Below, one piece after another: positions 37,520 to 45,756 of a DNA stretch of 64,000 nucleotides. This stretch comes from Acrocarpospora pleiomorpha (lineage in GTDB: Bacteria; Actinomycetota; Actinomycetes; Streptosporangiales; Streptosporangiaceae). Location: assembly GCF_009687885.1 (NCBI RefSeq), contig NZ_BLAF01000008.1, positions 62,001 to 126,000 on the forward strand, written 5' to 3'. The position numbers and the translations under genes were made by a program. The first letter of the stretch is position 1. Each line of letters begins with the position of its first letter. The notes under the pieces are model-generated. The model was given only the letters and a program-made list of their open reading frames with translations, did no database searches and was not told the DNA's origin.

Positions 37520-38215
37520 GTGACCGGGCTGAGGGAACGCAAGAAGGAACAGACCCGTCGGCGGATCGCCGAGGTGGCCATGCGCCTGTTCGCGGAACGC
37601 GGCTACGACGCCGTCACGGTCAACGAGATCGCCGCCGCCGCGGAGGTGGCCAAGGTGACCTTGTTCAAGTACTTCCCGACCAAGGAATCACTCGTCCTCG
37701 AAGGCGTGGCCGAAGAAGACCTGGCCCGAATCGTCTCCTCCCGCCCACCCGGCCAGTCGCCGCTCACCGCCCTCCGCGCCTATTACCGGGCATCGGCGAC
37801 CACCACTCCCGACCACCTCACCCGCGTCGGTGATCCCGGCCAGGACGGCTGCCAGGACGAAGCTCTCTCAGAGCGCCATGAGCGGGCCCGGGAGGAGCTC
37901 ATCATCCGCATGCGAGTGATCTTCGACAACCCCGCCCTCTCCGCCGCCGCGAGCGAACTGCTCTACCGCCAGCGCGAGGACTTGGCCGCCGTCCTCGCCA
38001 ACGACCACGACGAACTGACGGCAGCCCTCATGGCGGCCCAGATCGCCGCCTCAATCCTGACCATCCAGGAAACGTTCTACCGCCGCCTCCTTGCGGGAGC
38101 CTCCCTCGCGGACGCGGGCCGCAAGCTCGGCTCCGACGTCGAACTCGCCTTCGACCTCCTGGAACACGGCTATCGAAAGGATGATCAACATGCGCGCCCG
38201 GGGGATCAACTATGA
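37520..38215 (+). CDS. TetR-family transcriptional regulator
   Basis: The 231-aa regulator has a TetR HTH at residues 12-58 (RRRIAEVAMRLFAERGYDAV; AAEVAKVTLFKYFPTKESLV) and an all-helical ligand domain. GTG at 37520 lacks a clear ribosome site and may be leaderless or use the T-rich upstream region. It overlaps the TIM-barrel gene by 26 bp, so the two are co-expressed. Its ligand is unknown. Confidence 0.9.
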   Translation: MTGLRERKKEQTRRRIAEVAMRLFAERGYDAVTVNEIAAAAEVAKVTLFKYFPTKESLVLEGVAEEDLARIVSSRPPGQSPLTALRAYYRASATTTPDHLTRVGDPGQDGCQDEALSERHERAREELIIRMRVIFDNPALSAAASELLYRQREDLAAVLANDHDELTAALMAAQIAASILTIQETFYRRLLAGASLADAGRKLGSDVELAFDLLEHGYRKDDQHARPGDQL

Positions 38216-39149
38216 CACCGGCTTCCTCCCCGGTGACCAGATCAGCCGCAGACATTTCGACCCGCGATCCGTCCAGCACGACATCGACGTCATCGCCACG
38301 GAACTCCACTGCGACGCCATCCGCATCTCCGGCCGGGACCCCGACCGCCTGACCCGCACCGCCGAATTCGCGGCCGCCGCCGGCCTCGAAATCTGGTTCG
38401 CGCCCTTCCCGGTGGACCTCCCGCCCGACGCGATGCTGTCCCTGTTCACCGAATGCGCCCAACGCGCCGAATCCATCCGCCGCTCCGGCGCGCGGATCTC
38501 CTTCGTCACCGGCTGCGAAATCAGCGCCTTCGGCAGCGGCTTCATCCCCGGCACCACCTACATGGACCGAATGCGAACCATGGCCACCGCCGACATCACG
38601 TGGTGGCAGTCCCTCGGCCCTGTCCTGGAAACCCTTAACACTTTCCTGGCCCAGGCCGCCCACACCACCCGATCGCACTTCAACGGCCCGATCACCTACG
38701 CCTCGGGCCCCTGGGAATTCATCGACTGGACCCCTTTCGACGTGGTCGGCCTCGACGCCTACCGAGCCGCCTACAACGCCGAGACCTTCCCCTCGGACCT
38801 GCGCGCCCAGCACGAACACGGAAAGCCGATAGCCGTCCTCGAATTCGGCACCTGCGCCTACCAGGGAGCCGCCAACCTCGGCGGCATGGCCTGGCAGCCC
38901 CCCGCGAACGCCGTCCCCGACGAGTCCGAGCAGGTCGCCTACTACACCGACCTCATGACCATCTTCGAACAAGAATCCATAGACACCGCCCTATGGTTCA
39001 CCTTCGCCGCCTTCAACCTCCCCAACGAGGCCGACCTGGCCTCCTACGGCGTCGTCAAAATGACCAACGAAACAGAATGGCGCCCCAAGGCCCTGTTCCA
39101 CGCGATGTCCGCCTACAACAAATCACATGCCGATGATCAGGCGGAGTGA
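38190..39149 (+). CDS. TIM-barrel glycosidase-like protein ('abortive infection protein' type)
   Basis: The 319-aa protein begins RGINYDTGFLPGDQISR and has the layout of a (beta/alpha)8 hydrolase: ISFVTGCEISAFG with a Glu where GH-A clan acid/base residues lie, VVGLDAYRAAYN, and IAVLEFGTCAYQGA with a second Glu. Related actinobacterial proteins are often labelled abortive infection proteins, a name with thin experimental support. ATG at 38190 follows AAAGG and overlaps TetR. The 3' end overlaps the convergent methyltransferase gene by 27 bp. No signal peptide is present, so it acts inside the cell. Confidence 0.7.
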   Translation: MRARGINYDTGFLPGDQISRRHFDPRSVQHDIDVIATELHCDAIRISGRDPDRLTRTAEFAAAAGLEIWFAPFPVDLPPDAMLSLFTECAQRAESIRRSGARISFVTGCEISAFGSGFIPGTTYMDRMRTMATADITWWQSLGPVLETLNTFLAQAAHTTRSHFNGPITYASGPWEFIDWTPFDVVGLDAYRAAYNAETFPSDLRAQHEHGKPIAVLEFGTCAYQGAANLGGMAWQPPANAVPDESEQVAYYTDLMTIFEQESIDTALWFTFAAFNLPNEADLASYGVVKMTNETEWRPKALFHAMSAYNKSHADDQAE

Positions 39150-39884
39150 GCCCAGGAACTCGGGCTGGGTGCGTAGGTGGCCGTAGCGGGTGTCCCAGGT
39201 GCCGTTGGCGAGGTCGGTGCGTAGGTGTTCGATCGCGCGGGATTCGGCGGTGGCGTCGACGAATCCCCAGGCGGACTGTGATTTGCGGACGGCTGGGTCC
39301 AGGAAACGTTCGGGGCGGGCGTAGTAGGCCTCGGTGAAGCCGTCTACGCAGTCGACGGGGATGAGCACTGGTTCGACTCGGGTCGTCGTTCCGATGTGTT
39401 GGGCGATCCAGTCGATCTTCGGGTAGCGGGAGCGTTCGGCGGTGATGAGCTCAGGGGCGTACTCGGCGAGCCAGAGCAGGTCGAGGGCGTCGCCGTCGAA
39501 GGTGAGCACGACGACCGGGCCGCGGGAGACGCGGCGTAGTTCGCGTAGGCCCTGTTCCGGGTCGGGCCATTGGTGGACGGTGATCGACGCCAGGGCGGCG
39601 TCGAATGCGTCGTCGTCGAAGGGCAGGTGTTCGGCGGTGGCGTTCAGGGCGGGGACCCGGTGGGCGGGGCGTTGTCCGCGCATGACGGCGGAAGGTTCGA
39701 CCGCGACGACATAGCGGTCTTCCGGCTCGTACGACCCGGCGCCCGCTCCTACGTTGATCAAGCTGCGTCCCTCGCCCAGAGCGGCCTGGACCTGGGCCTC
39801 GATTCGCGGATCGGTACGGCGCTGGGTGGCGTAGCCGTACCCGTGGGTGTCGTAGTCGAAGTCCCCGGCCTGGGCGGTTGTCAT
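39123..39884 (-). CDS. Class I SAM-dependent methyltransferase
   Basis: The 253-aa enzyme has the SAM-binding motif LINVGAGAGSYEP near residue 41, VVAVEPSAVMRGQRP (acidic loop), HLPFDDDAFDAALAS and VLTFDGDALDL. Substrate not predictable. ATG at 39884 follows AGGGAGAACC. It is divergent from the permease gene and convergent with the TIM-barrel gene. Confidence 0.88.
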   Translation of the reverse strand: MTTAQAGDFDYDTHGYGYATQRRTDPRIEAQVQAALGEGRSLINVGAGAGSYEPEDRYVVAVEPSAVMRGQRPAHRVPALNATAEHLPFDDDAFDAALASITVHQWPDPEQGLRELRRVSRGPVVVLTFDGDALDLLWLAEYAPELITAERSRYPKIDWIAQHIGTTTRVEPVLIPVDCVDGFTEAYYARPERFLDPAVRKSQSAWGFVDATAESRAIEHLRTDLANGTWDTRYGHLRTQPEFLGSLRLIIGM

Positions 39885-39955
39885 GGGTTCTCCCTGCCTG
39901 TTTCGCGTCTGGAGTGAGTAGGGCAAGCTGGGGCGACTCTGTCGGGGGGAATGTG

Positions 39956-40732
39956 GTGTTGGTCGAGGTTTTGGTGGGGTTCGGGGCTGGGTTGCTGATC
40001 GCGATGTTCACGACTCCGGTGGGGGTGTCGGGGGCGGTGTTCCTCCTTCCGGTGCAGCTCAGCGTGCTGGGTGTGCCGAGCCCCGCGATAACGCCGACCA
40101 ATCTGCTGTTCAACGTCGTGTCAGGGCCTGGAGCGCTCATGCGCTACCGTCGGAACGGCTCGCTGATCAGCCCGCTGACCAGGCAGCTCATCGTCGGCAC
40201 CCTCCCGGGGGTCGTCATCGGCGCGATCATCCGCGTCTTCGTCGTGCCTGGCCCGCAGGTGTTCCGGATCCTTGTCGCGGCGTTCCTGCTGCCCCTCGGC
40301 GTCTGGTTGTGCGTGCGAACTCTGCGCCCGGTACGGCACCGCCTCACGCGGGACGTGCGTACCCGCACGATCAGCCTGCTGGCCCTCGTCGTCGGAGTCG
40401 TCGGCGGCGTGTACGGCATCGGCGGCGGCTCGATCCTGGGCCCCATCCTCGTCGGCTGGGGAATGCCGGTCGGATATGTCGCCCCCGCCGCCCTCGCCTC
40501 GACCTTCCTGACCTCGATCGTGGGCGCGCTCGCGTACACCGTCCTCGCCCTGACCACGTCCGGCGACATCGCACCCGAATGGCTCCTGGGGCTGTGCTGC
40601 GGCTTCGGCGGTCTGATCGGCGGCTACCTGGGCGCTCGGCTTCAACCTCGCCTTCCCGAAACCGGCCTTCGTCTCCTCCTCGGCGCCCTCGCCATGGCAG
40701 TCGCCCTCCTCTACGTGATGCAGTCCCTCTGA
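39956..40732 (+). CDS. TauE/SafE-family permease
   Basis: The 258-aa membrane protein has seven to eight hydrophobic segments and family loops: TPVGVSGAVFLLPVQL with the first N-terminal repeat, then GVYGIGGGSILGPILVGWG (second repeat), consistent with TauE/SafE anion exporters for sulfite or organosulfonates. GGGGGA lies before tandem GTG codons at 39953 and 39956; the second is chosen for spacing, and the choice is uncertain. It is divergent from the methyltransferase gene. Confidence 0.85.
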   Translation: MLVEVLVGFGAGLLIAMFTTPVGVSGAVFLLPVQLSVLGVPSPAITPTNLLFNVVSGPGALMRYRRNGSLISPLTRQLIVGTLPGVVIGAIIRVFVVPGPQVFRILVAAFLLPLGVWLCVRTLRPVRHRLTRDVRTRTISLLALVVGVVGGVYGIGGGSILGPILVGWGMPVGYVAPAALASTFLTSIVGALAYTVLALTTSGDIAPEWLLGLCCGFGGLIGGYLGARLQPRLPETGLRLLLGALAMAVALLYVMQSL

Positions 40733-40741
40733 CGCCCTGGA

Positions 40742-41716
40742 TCAGAAGGAGACGGGGCGTGGCTGGTAGGGCTCGGTCAAGGCGGACTGCTCCTCCGGCG
40801 AGAGGGTGAGGCCGGCGGCGGCGATCGCGTCGTCCACGTGGCGTTCCTTGGTGGCGCCGATGATCGGCGCGGTCATGCCCGGCTGGTGGAGCAGCCATGC
40901 CAGTGCCAATGTCGCCGGGGCGACGCCGCGCTTGGCCGCGAGATCCGCGACGTTGGCGAGGATCGTGGCGTCCGCGGGGCCGCCGTACAGCTGCTGCTGG
41001 CGGGCTCCGTCGCCGACCTGCCGGGTCGTGTCCTGTTCTGTCCCGGCTCGGGCGAGGAGTCCCCGCGCCAGGGGGCTCCAGGGGATGAGGCCGACGCCTT
41101 GGTCGACGCAGAGGGGGTTCATCTCCCGCTCGTCTTCCCTGTACAGGAGGTTGTAATGGCCTTGCATGCTCACGAACTTGGTCCAGCCGTGCTTGTCGGC
41201 CACGTGCTGTGCTTTCCCGAACTGCCACGCCAGCATTGACGAAGCGCCGATATATCGGGCTTTGCCCGCCTTCACGATGTCGTGCAGGGCTTCCATGGTT
41301 TCCTCGATGGGGGTTTCGTCGTCCCATCGGTGGATCTGGTAGAGGTCGACGTAGTCCGTACCGAGACGGGCGAGGGACGCGTCGATCGAGGCCATGATGT
41401 GCTTTCGCGACAGGCCGCCGTCGTTCGCGGCCTTGCCGACGGGGAAGCGGACCTTGGTCGCCAGGACGTAGTCCTCCCGCCGGGGAAAGATCTTTCGCAG
41501 CAGGTTGCCGGTGACGATCTCGCTGGCCCCGGCGCTGTACACGTCGGCGGTGTCGAAGAAGGTCACACCTCCGTCGGCGGCTTTCCGGACGATCGGCTCG
41601 GCCTGCTCCTCCGGCAGCACCCACCCGCTCCAACTCTCCGGATCGCCGTAACTCATCATCCCCAGGCAGATCTTGCTGACCTTCAGCCCGGTGTTCCCCA
41701 GCCGCACAGAATCCAT
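40742..41716 (-). CDS. Aldo/keto reductase
   Basis: The 324-aa AKR has the catalytic tetrad in FFDTADVYSAG (Asp and Tyr), VLATKVRFP (Lys) and LYQIHRWDDETP (His), with a C-terminal NADPH site (IIGATKERHVDDAI). It reduces aldehydes or ketones with NADPH. It is a single gene convergent with the TauE-like permease, 9 bp apart. Confidence 0.92.
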   Translation of the reverse strand: MDSVRLGNTGLKVSKICLGMMSYGDPESWSGWVLPEEQAEPIVRKAADGGVTFFDTADVYSAGASEIVTGNLLRKIFPRREDYVLATKVRFPVGKAANDGGLSRKHIMASIDASLARLGTDYVDLYQIHRWDDETPIEETMEALHDIVKAGKARYIGASSMLAWQFGKAQHVADKHGWTKFVSMQGHYNLLYREDEREMNPLCVDQGVGLIPWSPLARGLLARAGTEQDTTRQVGDGARQQQLYGGPADATILANVADLAAKRGVAPATLALAWLLHQPGMTAPIIGATKERHVDDAIAAAGLTLSPEEQSALTEPYQPRPVSF

Positions 41717-41757
41717 GCCTCCGACATTAGCCAGCCCGCCAGCCCTGTGACAGCGGG

Positions 41758-41784
41758 GGTTCCGGCTGGGGGGAAGCCGGAACC
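41758..41784 (-). terminator. Terminator of the I36-inhibitor gene
   Basis: A perfect 10-bp stem (GGTTCCGGCT with AGCCGGAACC) and 7-nt loop lie 8 bp after the inhibitor stop. Confidence 0.75.
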
Positions 41785-41792
41785 TTCGGGGG

Positions 41793-42179
41793 TTATTCGA
41801 ACACGGGGTAGCCGACGCAGGACCTGGTGGAGAGGCGCCTGACCGAAGAGATCTTGTCGCCGAAGTTGTAGGTGTGCAGGTTGCGGATGTACTGGCCGGA
41901 GCGGATGCAGAAACGATGGTCGCGGTAGCCGCTGTCGACGTACAGGACCCAGGCGTCCTCGGTGTCGTTGAAGGCCGAACTGGCCTCGTCGCCGGCCCCG
42001 CCGAGGCTGGAGGTGTTGTCGTAGTAAAGCCAGATCTTTCCGGCCAGGCTTTGATGCTCGCCGAGCCGCAGAGCACCCGCGCTCGCCTGCGCCGGCGCCG
42101 CGGTCAGGGCGGCGGCCGACAACACGCTCAGCCCGGCCAGGGCAACACTCATCGCGGCACGCCGCAGGTTCGTAGACAT
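41793..42179 (-). CDS. Secreted peptidase-inhibitor-I36-like protein
   Basis: The 128-aa protein has a Sec signal (residues 1-32, ending APAQASA) and a mature domain with the beta/gamma-crystallin-like spacing seen in Streptomyces metalloproteinase inhibitors: YYDNTSS, then DRH/DHRFCIRSGQYIRN and a C-terminal Cys (STRSCVGYP). Two Cys suggest a disulfide. It may inhibit extracellular proteases. GGAGGAAGAAC directly precedes the ATG at 42179. The divergent side faces the antitoxin-PIN pair. Confidence 0.7.
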   Translation of the reverse strand: MSTNLRRAAMSVALAGLSVLSAAALTAAPAQASAGALRLGEHQSLAGKIWLYYDNTSSLGGAGDEASSAFNDTEDAWVLYVDSGYRDHRFCIRSGQYIRNLHTYNFGDKISSVRRLSTRSCVGYPVFE

Positions 42180-42243
42180 GTTCTTCCTCCGTATGAGATC
42201 GCACTGGGCATCGCACCCAGACATCCCTACGGCGTGCCATCGA

Positions 42244-42290
42244 GTTCCGCGCCCGCTGGAACACCTCGGAACAGGGGAACATCCTGGAAC
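42244..42290. repeat. Phased GGAAC direct repeats before the antitoxin gene
   Basis: GGAAC occurs at 42258, 42268, 42276 and 42286 with an inverted GTTCC at 42244, giving roughly 10-bp spacing upstream of the antitoxin-PIN operon. It could be an operator array or stacked -35 elements. Confidence 0.5.
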
Positions 42291-42344
42291 TCAGTGTGGA
42301 TGCAGTTAGTTGCACTTGAAATGCGGCTGGAGTGTAATGGGAGC

Positions 42345-42650
42345 ATGTCAGCAAAGACCAGGAAGGCCAGAGCACCACGGCACCCCGACAAGCCCCAGGC
42401 CCAGACCCTCGGGTTCTCGGTTCAGGAGGAGGACCGGGAAACGCTCGATGAACTGGTCGACTACTTCGGCGGAGGCAACAGGTCGGCGTATCTGCGCGCC
42501 ACCTACCGGATCATGAAGTCGATCATGCTGGCGGAGCAGTTGCGTGAACTGCAGGCCTACGGTCAGCAGCGGAGCGCGGCCCTCGGGATCGAGGCCGCCG
42601 ACGTGCCCGATCGAATCAGGGAGTTCCTGAAAGGCAAGGGCGACACCTGA
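42345..42650 (+). CDS. Antitoxin-like protein of a PIN toxin module
   Basis: The 101-aa basic-then-acidic protein has a Lys/Arg-rich N-terminus and a ribbon-helix-helix-like core (TLGFSVQEEDRETLDELVDY then NRSAYLRATYRIM). Two bases separate it from a PIN-domain gene, the usual order antitoxin then toxin. It probably binds its own promoter, where phased GGAAC repeats lie. The ATG at 42345 follows TGGGAG. No named family is recognised with certainty. Confidence 0.65.
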   Translation: MSAKTRKARAPRHPDKPQAQTLGFSVQEEDRETLDELVDYFGGGNRSAYLRATYRIMKSIMLAEQLRELQAYGQQRSAALGIEAADVPDRIREFLKGKGDT

Positions 42651-42652
42651 TC

Positions 42653-43147
42653 ATGCCGACGCCGGTCGTCTTCGATGTCAACGTCCTCGTCACCGCCGTG
42701 GCGAGCGGCAACAGCCCGTTCCGTTCCTGGCCTTCTCCACCGCCGGTCTCGGGCAACGCCTCGGCCGACTGTGTAGGCGTGGCCAACGACGCCGACGAGT
42801 TCTCCCTGTGGGTGTCGCCCCACATCATGTGGAACGTGGAACGAGCCCTCTTGGACCTGTTCAAATGGGAGCAACAGCTCGCGGAGTCGTATCTGACGGT
42901 ATTGGTGGAGATAGTGGCGCGAAGCGGCGGCAGGGTCGTGGAGCCGCCTCGAACCGTTCACGACTGTCCTGTTCACGAGGACAATCTGATCCTGGACCTG
43001 GCAGTCGACGTGGGCGCGCTGCTGGTCGTCAGCAACGACACAGACTTGATCTCCATGTCCCCCTGGCGCGGCACACCGATTGTCACGCCCGACATCTTCC
43101 GCCAGAAAGTGGACGGCATGCGCCGCCATGCCCGTCATCGGCGCTAG
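42653..43147 (+). CDS. PIN-domain toxin (VapC/Fitzpatrick-type ribonuclease)
   Basis: The 164-aa protein has PIN acidic residues in VVFDVNVLVTAV (first Asp), NVERALLDL (Glu), and HEDNLILDLAVDVGALLVVSNDTDLI (later Asp pair). PIN toxins cleave tRNA, rRNA or mRNA with Mg2+. An insertion at residues 20-50 (PFRSWPSPPPVSGNASADC) is longer than in typical VapC. Its partner is the preceding gene. The C-terminal 15 residues are Arg/His-rich. Confidence 0.82.
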   Translation: MPTPVVFDVNVLVTAVASGNSPFRSWPSPPPVSGNASADCVGVANDADEFSLWVSPHIMWNVERALLDLFKWEQQLAESYLTVLVEIVARSGGRVVEPPRTVHDCPVHEDNLILDLAVDVGALLVVSNDTDLISMSPWRGTPIVTPDIFRQKVDGMRRHARHRR

Positions 43148-43209
43148 CCCGTTCCTGCCTCGCCTGGGAGATCAGCGGTTGCGCACGACGGTGATCTACG
43201 AGGAGGACC

Positions 43210-43569
43210 ATGACGGCGTACAGGCAGTTCATCGTGCCTACGGACATGCAGATCCTGGATGCGCTGGGCGTCGAACCCGAGGTCATTGAGGAAGGGGACA
43301 CGGTTAGGCTCATCCGTGTCGTAACAGGTGAAGGTGACGAATTCCGGCTTTCTTACGACACGCCTGGCCGGTCCGTCCGATGTCAGTGGTATCGGGGATC
43401 CGTGCTCATCCTTGATATCTTCCGAGAAGGTGCGGACCGTCTGCAGGTGTCCTCGCAAAAAGGCGAATCAAATATCGTGATTCACTTCCAAACGGATTCT
43501 CTGGCAGGGGGTCTCCATATTCGACTGGCCCCGTCGATAGCAATATCCGACAAGCTGCTATTTCACTGA
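43210..43569 (+). CDS. Hypothetical protein, 119 aa
   Basis: A cytoplasmic, mostly beta-predicted protein (for example VRLIRVVTGEGDEFRLSYDT, then VLILDIFREGADRLQVSS). ATG at 43210 has GAGGAGGACC directly before it, a strong start. GC content drops across its second half compared with neighbours, which suggests recent acquisition. No domain is recognised. It lies in a run of small same-strand genes after the PIN module. Confidence 0.65.
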   Translation: MTAYRQFIVPTDMQILDALGVEPEVIEEGDTVRLIRVVTGEGDEFRLSYDTPGRSVRCQWYRGSVLILDIFREGADRLQVSSQKGESNIVIHFQTDSLAGGLHIRLAPSIAISDKLLFH

Positions 43570-43625
43570 AGGTCATAGATGATGTGAACGCGGCCGGGCG
43601 TCACCGTGAAGATCCTGGAGATCAA

Positions 43626-44066
43626 GTGAAGCAGATCATCCGTCGATGCTCCGTCTATGCGCATAGAGGAAGGCTGTTTGTCCTTCCTGAGTCGCAGACC
43701 AGGGCCGGGTTCTATCTGCAGACGGAGCCGGTGCAGGTGCTCGATGCGACGGCGCCTGACGCCGAGGTCGGGGAAGCCGTGCTCAAGGCGCTGACCGAGT
43801 CGAAGGTAAGGCTCCGGACGCCGCGCCGGGATGAATACGAGACTCCGGTCGTGGTGAAGGCGGCCGGACTGCGCTCGTATGCGGCGTTCGAGAAGCAAGC
43901 GAAGGCGATTTCCGTCGAGGTCTCGGGCGATGTGGTCACGATCGACCGGTGGGAGCCGGACGGCACGGGTGGGTTCGTGCCCGGTGACAGGCAGAGCCGG
44001 ATCGAGCTGAGCTCGGTCGATGACGCGGAGCTGGGGATCCAGGTTCTCGCGCTCTTCGCGGATTGA
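43626..44066 (+). CDS. Hypothetical protein, 146 aa
   Basis: The frame reads KQIIRRCSVYAHRGRLFVLP, ESQTRAGFYLQTEPVQVLD and IDRWEPDGTGGFVPGD, a compact alpha/beta protein with no signal or membrane segment. GTG at 43626 with CTGGAG 6 nt upstream is preferred to GTG at 43584. The size and the RLFVLPE opening are reminiscent of small immunity-type proteins in actinobacteria, but no family is certain. It sits 56 bp after the preceding unknown gene. Confidence 0.6.
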   Translation: MKQIIRRCSVYAHRGRLFVLPESQTRAGFYLQTEPVQVLDATAPDAEVGEAVLKALTESKVRLRTPRRDEYETPVVVKAAGLRSYAAFEKQAKAISVEVSGDVVTIDRWEPDGTGGFVPGDRQSRIELSSVDDAELGIQVLALFAD

Positions 44067-44117
44067 TCGATATCGAATGCCACGCAATGGATACCTGCGA
44101 ATCGCGGGCGAACGGTC

Positions 44118-44540
44118 TCAGGAATTCTTCCAGAACTGGAATAGGTAGTCCTCCGGGTAGTTCGGGTCGTCGGTGGGGCGGCGGTGGGCCAGGACGTTCC
44201 AGACGGTGTCTTCCTCGCCGAGGAGCAGGTAGGCGGTCTGGGTGTTGAGGAAGACGTCGCTGACGCAGATTTCGCCGTATTCCGAGAACAGCTGGGATGA
44301 TATCGGGTCGTCGCTCCAGTCGTCAGGGTCGACTGGGTCTGGGGGTTCGGACCAGAGTTCGAGTTTGACCGTCGCGTACATGCCGGAGGTGAATCCGAGA
44401 ATGAGCGCGCAATTGTTCATGGTCTGGAACCAGGCGTCGCCGGTGAATTCGGTGATGTCGAAGTCGGTGCCGACGTCGTGGATGAAGAACTGCCCGTAAT
44501 CTAATCCGACGCTGTCCTCGCTGCTTTCCTGTAAGGGCAT
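44118..44540 (-). CDS. Hypothetical acidic protein, 140 aa
   Basis: A strongly acidic protein (EPPDPVDPDDWSDDP in the middle) with aromatic-rich flanks (YGQFFIHDVG; TVWNVLAHRRP). ATG at 44540 follows AAGGAACC. The many acidic residues and small size suit an immunity or anti-nuclease protein, but this is a guess. It is convergent with the 43626 gene. Confidence 0.6.
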   Translation of the reverse strand: MPLQESSEDSVGLDYGQFFIHDVGTDFDITEFTGDAWFQTMNNCALILGFTSGMYATVKLELWSEPPDPVDPDDWSDDPISSQLFSEYGEICVSDVFLNTQTAYLLLGEEDTVWNVLAHRRPTDDPNYPEDYLFQFWKNS

Positions 44541-44642
44541 GGGTGGTTCCTTGGGGCGGGCGATGAAGTCTGGGGGCCACGAAACAGGACGTGGGGGACG
44601 ATCGTGCCGCAAGGCGTGATCGATTGGGTAACTTCGCGCGCC

Positions 44643-44672
44643 GATGGAACGGGATGGAACGGGATGGAACGC
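44643..44672. repeat. Three tandem GATGGAACGG units
   Basis: GATGGAACGG is repeated at 44643, 44653 and 44663 (last base C in the third), so GGAAC recurs every 10 bp upstream of the lipoprotein gene. A perfect GCCTTAAGGC palindrome follows at 44671-44680. Confidence 0.6.
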
Positions 44673-44755
44673 CTTAAGGCAGGGGCGGAGCTGTTTTCAT
44701 GATGCCTGTCCCATCGTGTTCGTCTTGTCGCGAAGAGTGATCGGGAGTTCTTCTC

Positions 44756-45421
44756 ATGGGGATATGGCACGCGCGAGCGGGCTTGGTGATCGCCGGGGTG
44801 GCCGTCGCGGGGGTAGTGCTCAGCGGATGTGGGGCTGCCACGCCTACGTCGAATGGCGGTAGCCCGTCGACCGCGTCCGCGGAGGACCCGGTGGCCAAGA
44901 AGACCGAGGAGGCTCCAGAGGCTCCGGCCTTCGCGAGTGACCTGGAGCGCGTGTGCGCGGACGGCCTCGGGTTCTCGGGGCTGCCGGAGTATCGCCGCTC
45001 CGACAAGGGCCTTCATCCCGCCGCGCTGATGCGCAAGTCCGACGATTCCTGGACGCAGAACTCGATCTCGCCAGGGGATTACCCCAAGGGCTGGATCCTC
45101 GACATCGGCGACGACGTGTCCAAGACCCAGCTGGTCGCCTGCTACGAGCAGACCGGCACCACCCCGGCCGGAAAGGTCTGTGACATGGAGGAGAAGGAGA
45201 CGAAGAAGGCGTACAAGATGACGATGTACAACACGTCATACCTGGTCCGTGTCGTGGACGCCCGCACCGGCAAGACGATCTCCCAGCACAAGGGCAGGGC
45301 CGCTTCCACCACCTGCCCGATAATCACGTTCTTCAGCGAGGGCGACGACAAGTCGAAGTACTACACCGAGGCCTCCCCCAAGGACTACCGCACCTTCCTC
45401 AGGCGCTATATCTCCACCTGA
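44756..45421 (+). CDS. Lipoprotein of unknown function
   Basis: The 221-aa protein has a lipobox (VVLSGCGAA, lipidated Cys near residue 26), a Ser/Thr/Glu-rich tether (residues 30-60), then a folded domain with four Cys (ERVCADG, LVACYEQ, KVCDMEE, TTCPIITF) that can make two disulfides. It is anchored outside the membrane. No family is recognised. Three phased GGAAC repeats lie 85-115 bp upstream. Confidence 0.75.
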   Translation: MGIWHARAGLVIAGVAVAGVVLSGCGAATPTSNGGSPSTASAEDPVAKKTEEAPEAPAFASDLERVCADGLGFSGLPEYRRSDKGLHPAALMRKSDDSWTQNSISPGDYPKGWILDIGDDVSKTQLVACYEQTGTTPAGKVCDMEEKETKKAYKMTMYNTSYLVRVVDARTGKTISQHKGRAASTTCPIITFFSEGDDKSKYYTEASPKDYRTFLRRYIST

Positions 45422-45423
45422 CC

Positions 45424-45705
45424 TCAGACCGCGAGTTCGGGAGTGGTCTTGACGCGATGGAAGAGGGCACTGGCCTCGTCACGAAGATCTTGCGCGATCG
45501 GCCCGGCCTCGGCCTCATTCCGCTGAAGCGCTTACTCCAGGAGGTCCCGCTCGATCTGGCGTTCCACCGCGGCATCCACATACGCCGCGAAACCTCGCGC
45601 GCCGACCCGCTCCCGGATCGCTTGGATGGTGCCCGCACGCAGGGACACGGTCACCCTTTCCGCTGGACCGTGACCTGGTGGGAATCGTTGCTCATCCATA
45701 CCCAT
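45424..45705 (-). pseudogene. Antitoxin gene interrupted by one in-frame stop
   Basis: From ATG 45705 the frame reads RVTVSLRAGTIQAIRERVG, FAAYVDAAVERQIERDLLE, then TAA at 45532-45534. The same frame continues without break (ALQRNEAEAGPIAQDLRDEA, SALFHRVKTTPELAV) to TGA at 45424, exactly the C-terminal half expected of this actinobacterial ribbon-helix-helix antitoxin family. A single G-to-T change (GAA to TAA) explains it. No partner toxin gene is present. The N-terminal 57 residues could still be made. Confidence 0.7.
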
Positions 45706-45712
45706 GAGTATG
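45697..45712. promoter_or_regulatory. Near-perfect palindrome over the antitoxin start
   Basis: CATACCCATGAGTATG is a 16-bp palindrome with one symmetric mismatch pair, covering the start codon of the broken antitoxin. Autoregulatory operators of TA modules commonly sit here. Confidence 0.5.
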
Positions 45713-45719
45713 CAATGGG

Positions 45720-45745
45720 TGCAGGTCCCCCCCGAGGGACCTGCA
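45720..45745 (-). terminator. Terminator of the GH30 gene
   Basis: A perfect 10-bp stem (TGCAGGTCCC with GGGACCTGCA) and 6-nt loop lie 11 bp past the GH30 stop. Confidence 0.8.
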
Positions 45746-45756
45746 GCCGGTTTGGG

